Shown piece by piece: positions 8,359-16,155 of a stretch of 64,000 bases of DNA. Both the position numbers and the translations under genes were made by a program. Origin of the DNA: JAVBLP01 sp052034625 (GTDB lineage: Bacteria; Elusimicrobiota; Endomicrobiia; Endomicrobiales; Endomicrobiaceae); assembly GCA_052034625.1 (NCBI GenBank), contig JBPOII010000012.1, positions 62,001-126,000 on the forward strand, given 5' to 3'. The notes below the pieces were generated by a model. The model saw only the letters and a list, made by a program, of their open reading frames with translations, did not search any database and was not told where the DNA came from. Each line of letters opens with the position of its first letter. Position 1 is the stretch's first letter.

Positions 8359-9378
8359 ATGATAATCACACTAAAAAAAGGTGCAAAAAAGAAGGAAGTT
8401 GACATAGTATTAGATAAAATAAAAAACTTAGGATACAAGCCTCATATCTCTAAAGGTAAAGATATTACCATTATAGGCATGATAGGCGAATATGCCGAAA
8501 AATATAAAGACACTTTCGAAGCTATGGAAGTCGTTGAGCAAATAAGCGAAATACAAAGACCATATAAACTTGCATCAAGAGAATTTCAAAAGAATGATAC
8601 TGTTATTAAGGTGAGCAAAAATGTTGAGATAGGCGGCAAACAAATACATATCATGGCCGGTCCATGTGCTATTGAAAACAAAGAGATTATGTTTAAAATG
8701 GCAAAGTTCTTAAAAGAAAACGGCGGTACTATATTAAGAGGAGGGGCTTTTAAACCCAGAAGTTCTCCTTATACTTTTCAAGGACTCGGCGAAAAAGGTT
8801 TGCAATATATAAAGGCGGCAGGTTTAAAATATCATATACCTACAATAAGTGAAGCTATGACAGTGGAACAAGTTGAACTTCTTTCAAAATACTGCGATAT
8901 AATACAAATAGGCGCAAGGAATATACAGAATTATGATCTTTTAAAAGCTGTAGGCAAACAAAAAAAACCTGTACTTTTAAAAAGAGGTATGGCTACAACT
9001 ATAAAAGAATTGCTTCTTTCAGCTGAATATATTTTATCTCAAGGCAATTATAATGTTATGCTTTGTGAAAGAGGAATTAGGACTTTTGAAGATTCAACAA
9101 GATTTACAATGGATTTAAATGCCGTTCCCGTGTTAAAAAAACTTACTCATCTTCCGATAGTGCTTGATCCATCACACGGCACAGGAGTAAGAGAATATGT
9201 CGGCACAATGGCAAAAGCATCTATAGCGGCAGGTGCCGATGCTGTAATTTTGGAAGTTCATCCAAAACCTGAAGAGGCACTTTCTGACGGACCGCAGAGT
9301 TTATTGCCTGAACAATTTGCTTCATTAATTCCTGAACTTGATTTGATTGCAAAAGCTGTCGGAAGAGAAATACTATAA
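8359..9378 (+). CDS. aroF: 3-deoxy-D-arabino-heptulosonate 7-phosphate (DAHP) synthase, AroF type with N-terminal ferredoxin-like domain
   Basis: The 339-residue enzyme condenses PEP with erythrose 4-phosphate, the first shikimate pathway step. It begins with a ~70-residue ferredoxin-like regulatory domain, as in the Thermotoga-type class I-beta enzymes, then the TIM-barrel domain with MAGPCAIEN, LRGGAFKPRSSPYTFQG, QIGARNIQNYDLL, LLKRGMATT and the metal-binding DPSHGTG motif. In the Thermotoga enzyme this N-terminal domain mediates feedback inhibition by tyrosine, so the same is inferred here. The start lies one base after the hisC stop. Confidence 0.95.
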   Translation: MIITLKKGAKKKEVDIVLDKIKNLGYKPHISKGKDITIIGMIGEYAEKYKDTFEAMEVVEQISEIQRPYKLASREFQKNDTVIKVSKNVEIGGKQIHIMAGPCAIENKEIMFKMAKFLKENGGTILRGGAFKPRSSPYTFQGLGEKGLQYIKAAGLKYHIPTISEAMTVEQVELLSKYCDIIQIGARNIQNYDLLKAVGKQKKPVLLKRGMATTIKELLLSAEYILSQGNYNVMLCERGIRTFEDSTRFTMDLNAVPVLKKLTHLPIVLDPSHGTGVREYVGTMAKASIAAGADAVILEVHPKPEEALSDGPQSLLPEQFASLIPELDLIAKAVGREIL

Positions 9379-9560
9379 CGGCAATTACGAATTACAAATT
9401 ACGGATTACGAATAAACGGCAACGACAAAAGACAAAGTGGATCCCCGATTACGAATTTCGGGGTTGACAAAGAAAATGACAGTTTCTCTTCGTCGTGTCA
9501 TTTCCGAGTGTCTTAGTCTGGAATCCAAGTTAAATAAAAAACAGTTAATAATTAATAGTT
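9379..9560. repeat. Putative intergenic repeat remnant (REP/MITE-like)
   Basis: Between the DAHP synthase and tyrA genes lie ~180 bases unlike the compact spacers elsewhere in this operon. They contain short direct repeats built on ATTACGAATTACAAATTACG (from about 9386), a hairpin CCCCGA (9443-9448)/TCGGGG (9458-9463), and a distal GTCATTTCCGAG ... GGAATCC segment. Elements in which a TGGATCCC-type hairpin faces a TGTCATTCC ... GGAATCCA segment recur in many bacterial genomes, so this resembles a dispersed repeat. Only one copy is in the window. Confidence 0.45.
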
Positions 9561-9587
9561 ATTAAGTATTAAGGAAAATAAAATCTT

Positions 9588-10418
9588 ATGAAAAAAGTAT
9601 CTATTATAGGTATGGGACAGATGGGTGGGTCAATTGGACAAGCTTTAAAAAGTTTTGGCTCAAAATACTATATAATAGGTATAGGCAGGAATAAAAATAC
9701 TTTAAAAGCAGCTCTTAAAATAGGAGCTGCAGATGAAGTGTCTTTAAATATTTCGGCAGTTAAAGGCAGCGATATAGTTGTTATCTGCACGCCTGTCAAT
9801 TCTATAGCTTCCATTTATAAAGAACTCACAAGAATCGTTGATAAGAAAACAATAATAACCGATGTCGGAAGCGTAAAAGAGCCTATAGAAAAAATTATTA
9901 AATCTCATTATAAAAAAGGGACAAAGCCTCCATTTGTGGCGGCTCACCCTATGGCAGGCAGAGAAAGAAACGGCATAGCTTCAGCAGATCCAAAAATGTT
10001 TGAAAATGCCTATGTCATTATAACGGGCTCAATTCCTAAATCATTGAAAAATGAATCAATCATTGCAAAAATGTGGGAAGATATAGGTGCAAAGACAGTT
10101 AAGATCCCGGCAAAAAAACATGATGAACTTGCAGCTTTCACAAGCCATTTTCCACATATTGTTGCTTTTGTTATGAATAAAATCTATAAGAATATTAAGA
10201 AGAGAAATAAAGAGATAGACTATTTGACGGCAGGCTCTTTTAAAAGTATGACAAGAGTTTCGGTTTCAAGTGCTGATATGTGGGCGCCTATACTTTCAAT
10301 GAATAATAAAAATGTTGAAAAATTCTTAAAGATATTCATAAAAGAACTTCAAGTTTTTCAAAAAGCGCTTAAATATCAAAACAAAACAAAAAAAGAGATT
10401 TTGAAAACGCAGAAATAA
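9588..10418 (+). CDS. tyrA: Prephenate dehydrogenase
   Basis: The 276-residue enzyme oxidatively decarboxylates prephenate to 4-hydroxyphenylpyruvate on the tyrosine branch. It shows the Rossmann NAD(P) fingerprint GMGQMGGSIGQAL at the start, VICTPVNSI, TDVGSVKEPI, the FVAAHPMAGRERNG active-site segment, and the helical dimerisation half with FTSHFPHIVAF and SVSSADMWAPI. No ACT or chorismate mutase domain is fused, so it is the short form. It follows the ~200-base repeat-like spacer and lies two bases before aroA. Confidence 0.96.
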   Translation: MKKVSIIGMGQMGGSIGQALKSFGSKYYIIGIGRNKNTLKAALKIGAADEVSLNISAVKGSDIVVICTPVNSIASIYKELTRIVDKKTIITDVGSVKEPIEKIIKSHYKKGTKPPFVAAHPMAGRERNGIASADPKMFENAYVIITGSIPKSLKNESIIAKMWEDIGAKTVKIPAKKHDELAAFTSHFPHIVAFVMNKIYKNIKKRNKEIDYLTAGSFKSMTRVSVSSADMWAPILSMNNKNVEKFLKIFIKELQVFQKALKYQNKTKKEILKTQK

Positions 10419-10420
10419 AA

Positions 10421-11704
10421 ATGGAAATAATATTAAAAAAAACCGATAAAATTGAAGGTATTATTGAAGTTCCGGCTGACAAATCAATAACCCACAGATC
10501 CATTATGCTTTCATCTATAGCGGAAGGTATATCTGCTGTAAAAAATTATCTGATGGCAGATGATTGTTTTAGAACTTTAGAAGCTTTCAAACAGATGGGA
10601 GTTGAAATTGATATTTCTAAAGACACTCTTTTTATAAAAGGCAAGGGGCTAAATTTGCAAAAACCTGAAAAAAGCATATATTGCGGGAATTCAGGAACTA
10701 CGGCAAGACTTTTATCGGGAATACTAGTAGGACAAAATTTTGAAAGCAGTATAACTGGTGATGAAAGTCTATCAAAAAGACCCATGAACAGAATTATGAA
10801 ACCTTTATCGCAAATGGGCGCTGTAATAGATTCAAAAGAGGGTTATCTTCCTCTTAAATTTTTTAAAAAAGGCGATTTAAATGGGATACAATATAAAAAT
10901 GATAAAGCCAGCGCGCAAGTTAAAACATCTGTTCTTTTTGCCGCTTTATATGCGAAAGGTGAAACAGTTTACAGCGAGCCTTATAAATCAAGAGATCATA
11001 GCGAAAGAATGTTAAAAAGTTTCGGTGCCGACATTAAAACTGAAGGGAACATTGTCATTATAAATCCCGGCAGAAAACTTAAAGCTGCCGAAATTACAGT
11101 GCCCGGAGATATTTCTTCAGCCGCTTTTTTTATTGTAGCAGCATTGATTGTGCCTGATTCAAATCTTACAATTAAAAATGTCAATTTTAATCCTACAAGA
11201 AATGCTCTTGTGGAAGTCCTGTTAAAAATGGGAGCTGATATAAAAATTTTTAATCAAAGAGAAATTTCCGGCGAGACTGTTTGTGATATGACAATAAAAA
11301 GTTCAAAATTAAAAGCCGTAGATATCGGCAGTGAAATTATACCGGCAATGATAGATGAAATACCGGTATTTGCTTTAGCTGCCGCATGTGCTCAGGGGAG
11401 AACAAAAGTTTCCGGTGCAGATGAATTGAGAGTAAAAGAAAGTGATAGAATTAAAGTTATAGCCGGAGAGTTTTCAAAACTTGGCATTGAAATAGAAGAA
11501 AAAGAAGACGGCTTTATAATAAACGGAAATCCCGAAAAAGATTTAATTGGTGCGGATGTGGAAAGTTTCGGCGACCATAGAATAGCTATGACTCTTGCTG
11601 TGGCTTCACTTATTGCAAAAGGTGAAATGAGAATAAAGAATTCGGAATGCGTGAATATTTCTTTTCCGGATTTCTTTGAGGTTTTAAAAAGTATATGCAG
11701 ATAG
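10421..11704 (+). CDS. aroA: 3-phosphoshikimate 1-carboxyvinyltransferase (EPSP synthase)
   Basis: The 427-residue enzyme makes EPSP from shikimate 3-phosphate and PEP. Conserved motifs are PADKSITHRSIMLSS (~residue 18, the usual lysine and arginine), YCGNSGTTARLLSGIL (~residue 86), the DELRVKESDRI block near residue 340 and SFGDHRIAMTLAVAS near the end. In class I enzymes the glycine in the NAGTA motif sets glyphosate affinity; here the equivalent GNSGTTARL has the common NSGT form. The 3' end overlaps plsC by 10 bases. It forms one operon with pheA, hisC, DAHP synthase and tyrA. Confidence 0.97.
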   Translation: MEIILKKTDKIEGIIEVPADKSITHRSIMLSSIAEGISAVKNYLMADDCFRTLEAFKQMGVEIDISKDTLFIKGKGLNLQKPEKSIYCGNSGTTARLLSGILVGQNFESSITGDESLSKRPMNRIMKPLSQMGAVIDSKEGYLPLKFFKKGDLNGIQYKNDKASAQVKTSVLFAALYAKGETVYSEPYKSRDHSERMLKSFGADIKTEGNIVIINPGRKLKAAEITVPGDISSAAFFIVAALIVPDSNLTIKNVNFNPTRNALVEVLLKMGADIKIFNQREISGETVCDMTIKSSKLKAVDIGSEIIPAMIDEIPVFALAAACAQGRTKVSGADELRVKESDRIKVIAGEFSKLGIEIEEKEDGFIINGNPEKDLIGADVESFGDHRIAMTLAVASLIAKGEMRIKNSECVNISFPDFFEVLKSICR

Positions 11705-12315
11705 AAAAGAAAAATAAAGAAAGAAATCCGGTATTGTATCGCATAGGCAGATTTTTGTTTTGGCTTATGTTTAAAGTCGTTTACAGACTGAAAGTTGAAG
11801 GTTTGGAGAATATACCGAAAGAGGGCGGTGCTATTATTGCGCCAAACCATATGAGTTTTTTTGATCCGCCTTTAACAGGTTCGGCGATGAAATCAAGAAG
11901 ACCGCTGAACTTTATGGCGAAAATAGAACTTTTTGATATTCCGATATTGGGTTTTTTGATTAAACGCACGAATGCTTTTCCTGTAAAGCGCGGTGTACAG
12001 GATATGGCGGCTATGAGAATGGCTTTTAATTTGCTTGGAGACGGCTGTCTTCTTTTGATGTTTCCGGAAGGCACTCGTTCAAAAGACGGTAAACTTGGCA
12101 AAGCAAGAGCAGGGGCCGGAATGGTGGCATGTAATGCGCAAGTTCCGCTGATACCGGTAAAATTGGAAAATACAAATAATATGATGAAATTTAAAAAGAT
12201 AAGAGTGAAATTTGGCGAACCGATATTTCCGCCTAAAGAGTTTTCAAAGGAAGATTATTTAAAACTTTCTCAAAAAGCATTGGATGCCATCGCAGATATG
12301 GAGTTTTCAAAATAA
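11695..12315 (+). CDS. plsC: 1-acyl-sn-glycerol-3-phosphate acyltransferase
   Basis: The 206-residue PlsC-type acyltransferase adds the second fatty acid to lysophosphatidate at the inner membrane. It has an N-terminal hydrophobic segment (~residues 15-32), the catalytic HxxxxD motif in NHMSFFD (His52, Asp57), the RTNAFPVKR segment and FPEGTRSKDG for phosphate binding, followed by a VPLIPV block. It starts inside the end of aroA and is followed one base after its stop by the likely ispH start. This plsC-ispH-rpsA order is common in several phyla, but there it usually follows cmk. Confidence 0.95.
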   Translation: MQIEKKNKERNPVLYRIGRFLFWLMFKVVYRLKVEGLENIPKEGGAIIAPNHMSFFDPPLTGSAMKSRRPLNFMAKIELFDIPILGFLIKRTNAFPVKRGVQDMAAMRMAFNLLGDGCLLLMFPEGTRSKDGKLGKARAGAGMVACNAQVPLIPVKLENTNNMMKFKKIRVKFGEPIFPPKEFSKEDYLKLSQKALDAIADMEFSK

Positions 12316-12316
12316 T

Positions 12317-13243
12317 ATGGCAAAGATAAAAATGGAACAAAAACTTCAAACAAAAAAAATATGTGTAAAAAAAACGCAGATCAAAATAGCCGAAAAATCA
12401 GGTTTTTGTTTCGGTGTGAAAAGAGCGATTGAACTTGCTGAAAAAACAGCAGACATAGATCAAAAAGTTTACACGCTTGGTCCTATCATTCACAATCCTC
12501 AGGAAGTTGAGAGGCTTGATAAAAAAGGTATAAAAACGCTTAAGGAACCGCAAAAAGTAAAAAGCGGGACAATTATACTGCGTACACATGGAATACCGCT
12601 CAAATTACATAATGCACTTAAAAAAAAGAAAAGTATTGATATAATAGATGCAACGTGCCCTTTTGTTAAAAGGGCTCAAGATATAGTAAAAGAGTTAAGT
12701 TCCAAAAACGAAACGATAATTATTGTTGGAGAGAAAGTACATCCGGAAGTAGTAGCCCTTGTTTCTTATGGCGACGGTAAATGTATTGTAGTTGAAAATG
12801 TCAAAGAAGCCGAAAAGCTGAAAATCCAGGGGAATGTTAATATAGTAAGCCAGACTACACAGACACCGGAAAACTTTGACAGTATTGTAAAATCTTTAAA
12901 AAAACAGTATAAAGTAAAGGTTTACAATACGATATGCAAGGCAACATTTGACAGGCAGAAGGCAGCAGAAAAACTTGCCAAGACAGCAGACCTGATGATA
13001 GTAATAGGCGGAAAAAACTCAGGAAATACTACAAGGCTTGCCCAAATATGCAGCGAAAAAACCAAAACATATCATATAGAAACCGTTGATGATATAGATG
13101 AAAAATGGTTTAAAAATAAAAAAAGAATAGGTTTGACGGCAGGTGCATCAACGCCGGATTGGATAATTAAACAGATACATGGGAGGATAGAAAAAATTAT
13201 TTCACAAAGTGAAAACGTAAAGAAAATTAAGGAGAAGAAGTAA
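12317..13243 (+). CDS. ispH: 4-hydroxy-3-methylbut-2-enyl diphosphate reductase (IspH/LytB)
   Basis: The 308-residue iron-sulfur enzyme performs the last MEP-pathway step and yields IPP and DMAPP. The three Fe-S cysteines are Cys31 (SGFCFGVKRA), Cys114 (DATCPFV) and Cys207 (NTICKATFDRQ); other family blocks are RTHGIP, GEKVHPEV, VSQTTQT, GGKNSGNTTRL and LTAGASTPDWII. A longer frame opens at 12284 inside plsC, but its first residues are unlike the family, so ATG 12317 just after the plsC stop is preferred; ATG 12332 is a further option. One base separates it from rpsA, a pairing known in Firmicutes and other groups. Confidence 0.95.
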   Translation: MAKIKMEQKLQTKKICVKKTQIKIAEKSGFCFGVKRAIELAEKTADIDQKVYTLGPIIHNPQEVERLDKKGIKTLKEPQKVKSGTIILRTHGIPLKLHNALKKKKSIDIIDATCPFVKRAQDIVKELSSKNETIIIVGEKVHPEVVALVSYGDGKCIVVENVKEAEKLKIQGNVNIVSQTTQTPENFDSIVKSLKKQYKVKVYNTICKATFDRQKAAEKLAKTADLMIVIGGKNSGNTTRLAQICSEKTKTYHIETVDDIDEKWFKNKKRIGLTAGASTPDWIIKQIHGRIEKIISQSENVKKIKEKK

Positions 13244-13244
13244 A

Positions 13245-14927
13245 ATGACAGACAATAAAAATTTAGATACTACAGTAACAAGTTTTGATGAAAATGAAGA
13301 ATTGAGCATGGCCGAACTCATGAAAGAGTATGACGGCGGTGTAGACATCAATGCAGGTAAAGAATTGGAAGTAACAATTATAGCCGAAAATGAAGACGGT
13401 TTTTTAGTTGACCTCGGAATGAAATCCGAAGGGCTTATACCTAAAAAAGAATTTGAAGAAGGCAAAGTTCCAGCGGAGCTTAAACCGGGAGCAACAGTTA
13501 AAGTCAGAGTGGTAAGCATGCACAGACAGCCTATCCTTTCATATAGAGATGTTATTGAAAAGGACCGCTGGGATAGTGTAGAAAAGCTTTTTAATGAGGG
13601 TAAACATGTCCATGGCACGATAACAAAAACAATAAAAGGCGGATTTCTTGTTGATATAGGTGTAGATGCATTTTTACATATTTCTCAATTAGATACTCAA
13701 TTTGTTAAAGACGGGGAGAAATATGTAGGCAAGTCTTATGAATTTGCAATTACGGAGTTTGACAGGAAGAGAAAAAGAGTTGCGATTTCAAGAAGAAAGA
13801 TACTTGAAGATGAAAAGAGTGCTAAAAGAGCTTCGGTTCTTGAAACTATTGCGGAAGGACAGATAGTAGACGGCACTGTATCAAGAATAACAAAATTCGG
13901 TGCTTTTATAGATCTTGGCGGCATTGACGGACTTTTACATATAGCTGAAATGGCCTGGTATAAAGTGAGAAAAGTTGAAGATCTTTTGCATCAGGGACAG
14001 AAGGTTAGAGTACAAATTGCAAAAGTCGATAAAGAAAATGAAAAGATTTCGCTAAGTATGAAAAGTCTTACTCCTCATCCGTGGGATTCAGCTGCCGAGA
14101 GATTTCCTGTCGGGCTTATAATGAAAGGAAAAGTAACTTCGATTATGGATTACGGTGCTTTTGTTGAACTTGAACCCGGCATAGAAGGACTTTTACACGC
14201 TTCGGAATATGCCTGGAATGACAGTGAAGGTTCTTTTAAAAGGAATGTGAAAAAAGGCCAGGAAATAGAAGTTAAGATAATAAATGTCGATAAAGAAAGT
14301 AAAAAGATTTCTTTGTCGGTAAAGAAAATGCTTTCAAATCCGTGGGATGAAGCTTTCAGACATTATACCCCCGGAACGACTGTTAAGGGAATAGTGCAAA
14401 ATCTTATGCCTTTTGGAGCTTTTGTAAAACTGCCCGAAGGTATAGAAGGTCTTGTCCATATCAGCGATTTTTCATGGACAGAAAAAATAAAACATCCTGA
14501 AGAAGTGGTTAAAAAAGGCGATGAGATAGAAGTTGTTGTTCTTGAGGTAAATCCCCAGAACGAAAAAATTTCTCTTTCAATCAAACACACTAAGGCAGAT
14601 CCTTATAAAAAGTACAAAGTTGGAACATCAGTTAAGGGCAAAGTTATAAGAGTTACAGAGTTTGGTGCTTTTATTGAAATTGAACCCGGTATAGAAGCTT
14701 TAATAAAGAATATTGAAATGTCTTCGGTTAAAGCTGACAGATCCCAATCAATACTTAAAGAAGGTGAAGAAGTTGAAGCTAAAATAACGAAATTGGATAT
14801 GAGAGACAGAAAGCTGGAAGCTTCAATAAAGAAACTTGAGTTTGACAGAGAAAAAGAATTAGTTAAAAAATATGCAAATCAGAATGATATGCCTACTCTG
14901 GGTGAAATTTTGACAGAAGATCATTAA
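13245..14927 (+). CDS. rpsA: Ribosomal protein S1 (six S1 domains)
   Basis: The 560-residue protein carries six OB-fold S1 repeats, beginning at about residues 37, 122, 207, 292, 378 and 465, each with a GxxVxGxV ... GAFVxL ... GLLHISE-type pattern (for example TKFGAFIDLGGIDGLLHIAE). S1 binds mRNA on the 30S subunit and helps recruit messages, which matters for genes with weak or no Shine-Dalgarno site, several of which occur in this window. The number of repeats matches E. coli S1. A strong GGAG site precedes the start (AAGGAGAAG before 13245). It closes the aromatic/plsC/ispH operon. Confidence 0.96.
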   Translation: MTDNKNLDTTVTSFDENEELSMAELMKEYDGGVDINAGKELEVTIIAENEDGFLVDLGMKSEGLIPKKEFEEGKVPAELKPGATVKVRVVSMHRQPILSYRDVIEKDRWDSVEKLFNEGKHVHGTITKTIKGGFLVDIGVDAFLHISQLDTQFVKDGEKYVGKSYEFAITEFDRKRKRVAISRRKILEDEKSAKRASVLETIAEGQIVDGTVSRITKFGAFIDLGGIDGLLHIAEMAWYKVRKVEDLLHQGQKVRVQIAKVDKENEKISLSMKSLTPHPWDSAAERFPVGLIMKGKVTSIMDYGAFVELEPGIEGLLHASEYAWNDSEGSFKRNVKKGQEIEVKIINVDKESKKISLSVKKMLSNPWDEAFRHYTPGTTVKGIVQNLMPFGAFVKLPEGIEGLVHISDFSWTEKIKHPEEVVKKGDEIEVVVLEVNPQNEKISLSIKHTKADPYKKYKVGTSVKGKVIRVTEFGAFIEIEPGIEALIKNIEMSSVKADRSQSILKEGEEVEAKITKLDMRDRKLEASIKKLEFDREKELVKKYANQNDMPTLGEILTEDH

Positions 14928-14943
14928 TATTTGCTCTTTTGAT

Positions 14944-14973
14944 TTGATTTTATAGTATTTAAAAATGTATAAT
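14944..14973 (+). promoter_or_regulatory. Candidate upstream promoter of rplM-rpsI
   Basis: TTGATT (14944-14949) and TATAAT (14968-14973) are 18 bp apart. A second TATAAT occurs at 14987-14992 without a good -35. Transcripts from here would carry the hairpin at 14995-15028 in a ~170-base leader. Confidence 0.55.
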
Positions 14974-14994
14974 ACACAAGATTTGGTATAATTG

Positions 14995-15028
14995 CATTAA
15001 AATTTGGCTGCCCCGCTTAATTTTAATG
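14995..15028 (+). promoter_or_regulatory. Perfect 10-bp hairpin in the long rplM leader
   Basis: CATTAAAATT (14995-15004) and AATTTTAATG (15019-15028) are exact complements around a GC-rich loop, TGGCTGCCCCGCTT. It has no T-tract, so it is a poor terminator for rpsA. Because it lies between two candidate promoters it could be a leader structure for L13/S9 control, or it could act in rpsA mRNA 3' processing. Confidence 0.5.
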
Positions 15029-15095
15029 AGGACAATTAATACTGATAATATATGTAGTATATGTGTTTATGGAACTTTTTGATAAAACAAAGCGT

Positions 15096-15125
15096 TTGAC
15101 TTTTAAATCAAAAAAGTTTTATAAT
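15096..15125 (+). promoter_or_regulatory. Main candidate promoter of rplM-rpsI
   Basis: TTGACT (15096-15101) and TATAAT (15120-15125) are 18 bp apart, and the predicted start near 15132 leaves a leader of about 30 bases before the rplM ATG at 15164. Confidence 0.75.
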
Positions 15126-15163
15126 ACACATCTTAATTATTTTATAGGACAAGGTTTTTAAAG

Positions 15164-15592
15164 ATGAACAAAAAGACTTATTTACCAAAAGCAGAAACAA
15201 TTGAAAGAAAATGGCATTTAATAGATGCTGACGGAAAAGTGCTCGGAAGATTGGCTGTTGAAATAGCTGATATTCTCAGAGGGAAAAAGAAAGTTATCTA
15301 TACTAATCATATAGACTGCGGTGATTTTGTGGTTGTTACCAATGCAAGCAAAATATTGCTTACCGGAAAGAAACTTGACCAGAAAACCCATTTTACTTAT
15401 TCCGGCTATCCGGGCGGAACAAAGTTTATGCCTTATTCAGTTTTGATGGAAGAGCAGCCGGAAAAAGCTTTGGTTTTGGCAGTTAAGGGAATGTTGCCGA
15501 AAAATAAGCTTGCAGATAAACAGCTTAAGAGACTTAAAGTATTCAGAGATGAAAATCATTCGCACGGCGCACAGTTTGCAGCGTCAAAGTAA
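15164..15592 (+). CDS. rplM: 50S ribosomal protein L13
   Basis: The 142-residue protein is a primary 23S rRNA-binding protein assembled early in the large subunit. It shows the family blocks WHLIDADGKVLGRLA, GDFVVVTNA, YTNHIDCG, HFTYSGYPGG and the C-terminal VKGMLPKNKLADKQLKRLKVF followed by a short HGAQFA tail. It forms the standard L13-S9 pair with rpsI, which starts 12 bases downstream. Confidence 0.98.
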   Translation: MNKKTYLPKAETIERKWHLIDADGKVLGRLAVEIADILRGKKKVIYTNHIDCGDFVVVTNASKILLTGKKLDQKTHFTYSGYPGGTKFMPYSVLMEEQPEKALVLAVKGMLPKNKLADKQLKRLKVFRDENHSHGAQFAASK

Positions 15593-15604
15593 AGAGGAGA
15601 AAAA

Positions 15605-16000
15605 ATGACTAATAATTCTTATTTAAGCGCTGGGCGCAGAAAAAATGCAATAGCCCGCGTAAGAGTTTCAGAAGGAAGCGGCAAAATTTTAATTAACAAT
15701 AAAACTTTAGATGAATATTTTGGCGGTCTTGAAAGACATAAAAAAGTTGCAATAAAACCTTTTAGTGTCTGGAGCGGCGTAAAAAATTATGATTTTTATG
15801 TTAATGTTGTCGGCGGCGGAGTGAGCGGTCAGGCCGGTGCTATCAGCCATACCCTTGCAAGAGCTATATTAAGCCTTAATGAAGCATCAAAAGATGATTT
15901 AAGAAAAGAAGGCCTTTTGACCAGAGATCCCAGGATGGTTGAAAGAAAGAAACCCGGAAGACCTAAAGCACGTAAACGTTTCCAGTTCTCAAAACGTTAA
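15605..16000 (+). CDS. rpsI: 30S ribosomal protein S9
   Basis: The 131-residue small-subunit protein has the GRRKNAIARVRV start, the GGGVSGQAGAISHTLARAIL core and the basic C-terminal tail KKPGRPKARKRFQFSKR, whose last Lys/Arg residues contact P-site tRNA in known ribosomes. A GAGGAG site precedes the ATG. A strong terminator follows 13 bases after the stop. Confidence 0.98.
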   Translation: MTNNSYLSAGRRKNAIARVRVSEGSGKILINNKTLDEYFGGLERHKKVAIKPFSVWSGVKNYDFYVNVVGGGVSGQAGAISHTLARAILSLNEASKDDLRKEGLLTRDPRMVERKKPGRPKARKRFQFSKR

Positions 16001-16012
16001 TTTTTTATATGG

Positions 16013-16060
16013 AAAAAGACGCCCTTGCGCTATTTTACAGCGGAGGGCGTCTTTTTTTTT
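16013..16060 (+). terminator. Intrinsic terminator of rplM-rpsI
   Basis: AAAAAGACGCCCT (16013-16025) pairs with AGGGCGTC plus the following Ts (16044-16056). The loop contains a second small GCGC-type pairing, and nine Ts follow. Confidence 0.93.
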
Positions 16061-16087
16061 ATAAGTTTCGCCAGCAGGTATAAAATA

Positions 16088-16116
16088 TTGACATATTTTG
16101 ATATTTAATTTATTAT
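16088..16116 (+). promoter_or_regulatory. Promoter of the type IV pilus operon
   Basis: A consensus TTGACA (16088-16093) and TATTAT (16111-16116) are separated by 17 bp, 40 bases upstream of the pilB ATG, which is preceded by AGGAGA. Confidence 0.78.
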
Positions 16117-16155
16117 ATTTATATTCTTGAAAAACAAAAAACAGGAGATATATTA

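Noticed and set aside
12284..12316. Upstream ATG for ispH at 12284
   Set aside because: It would overlap plsC and add residues unlike the IspH family; ATG 12317 follows the plsC stop.
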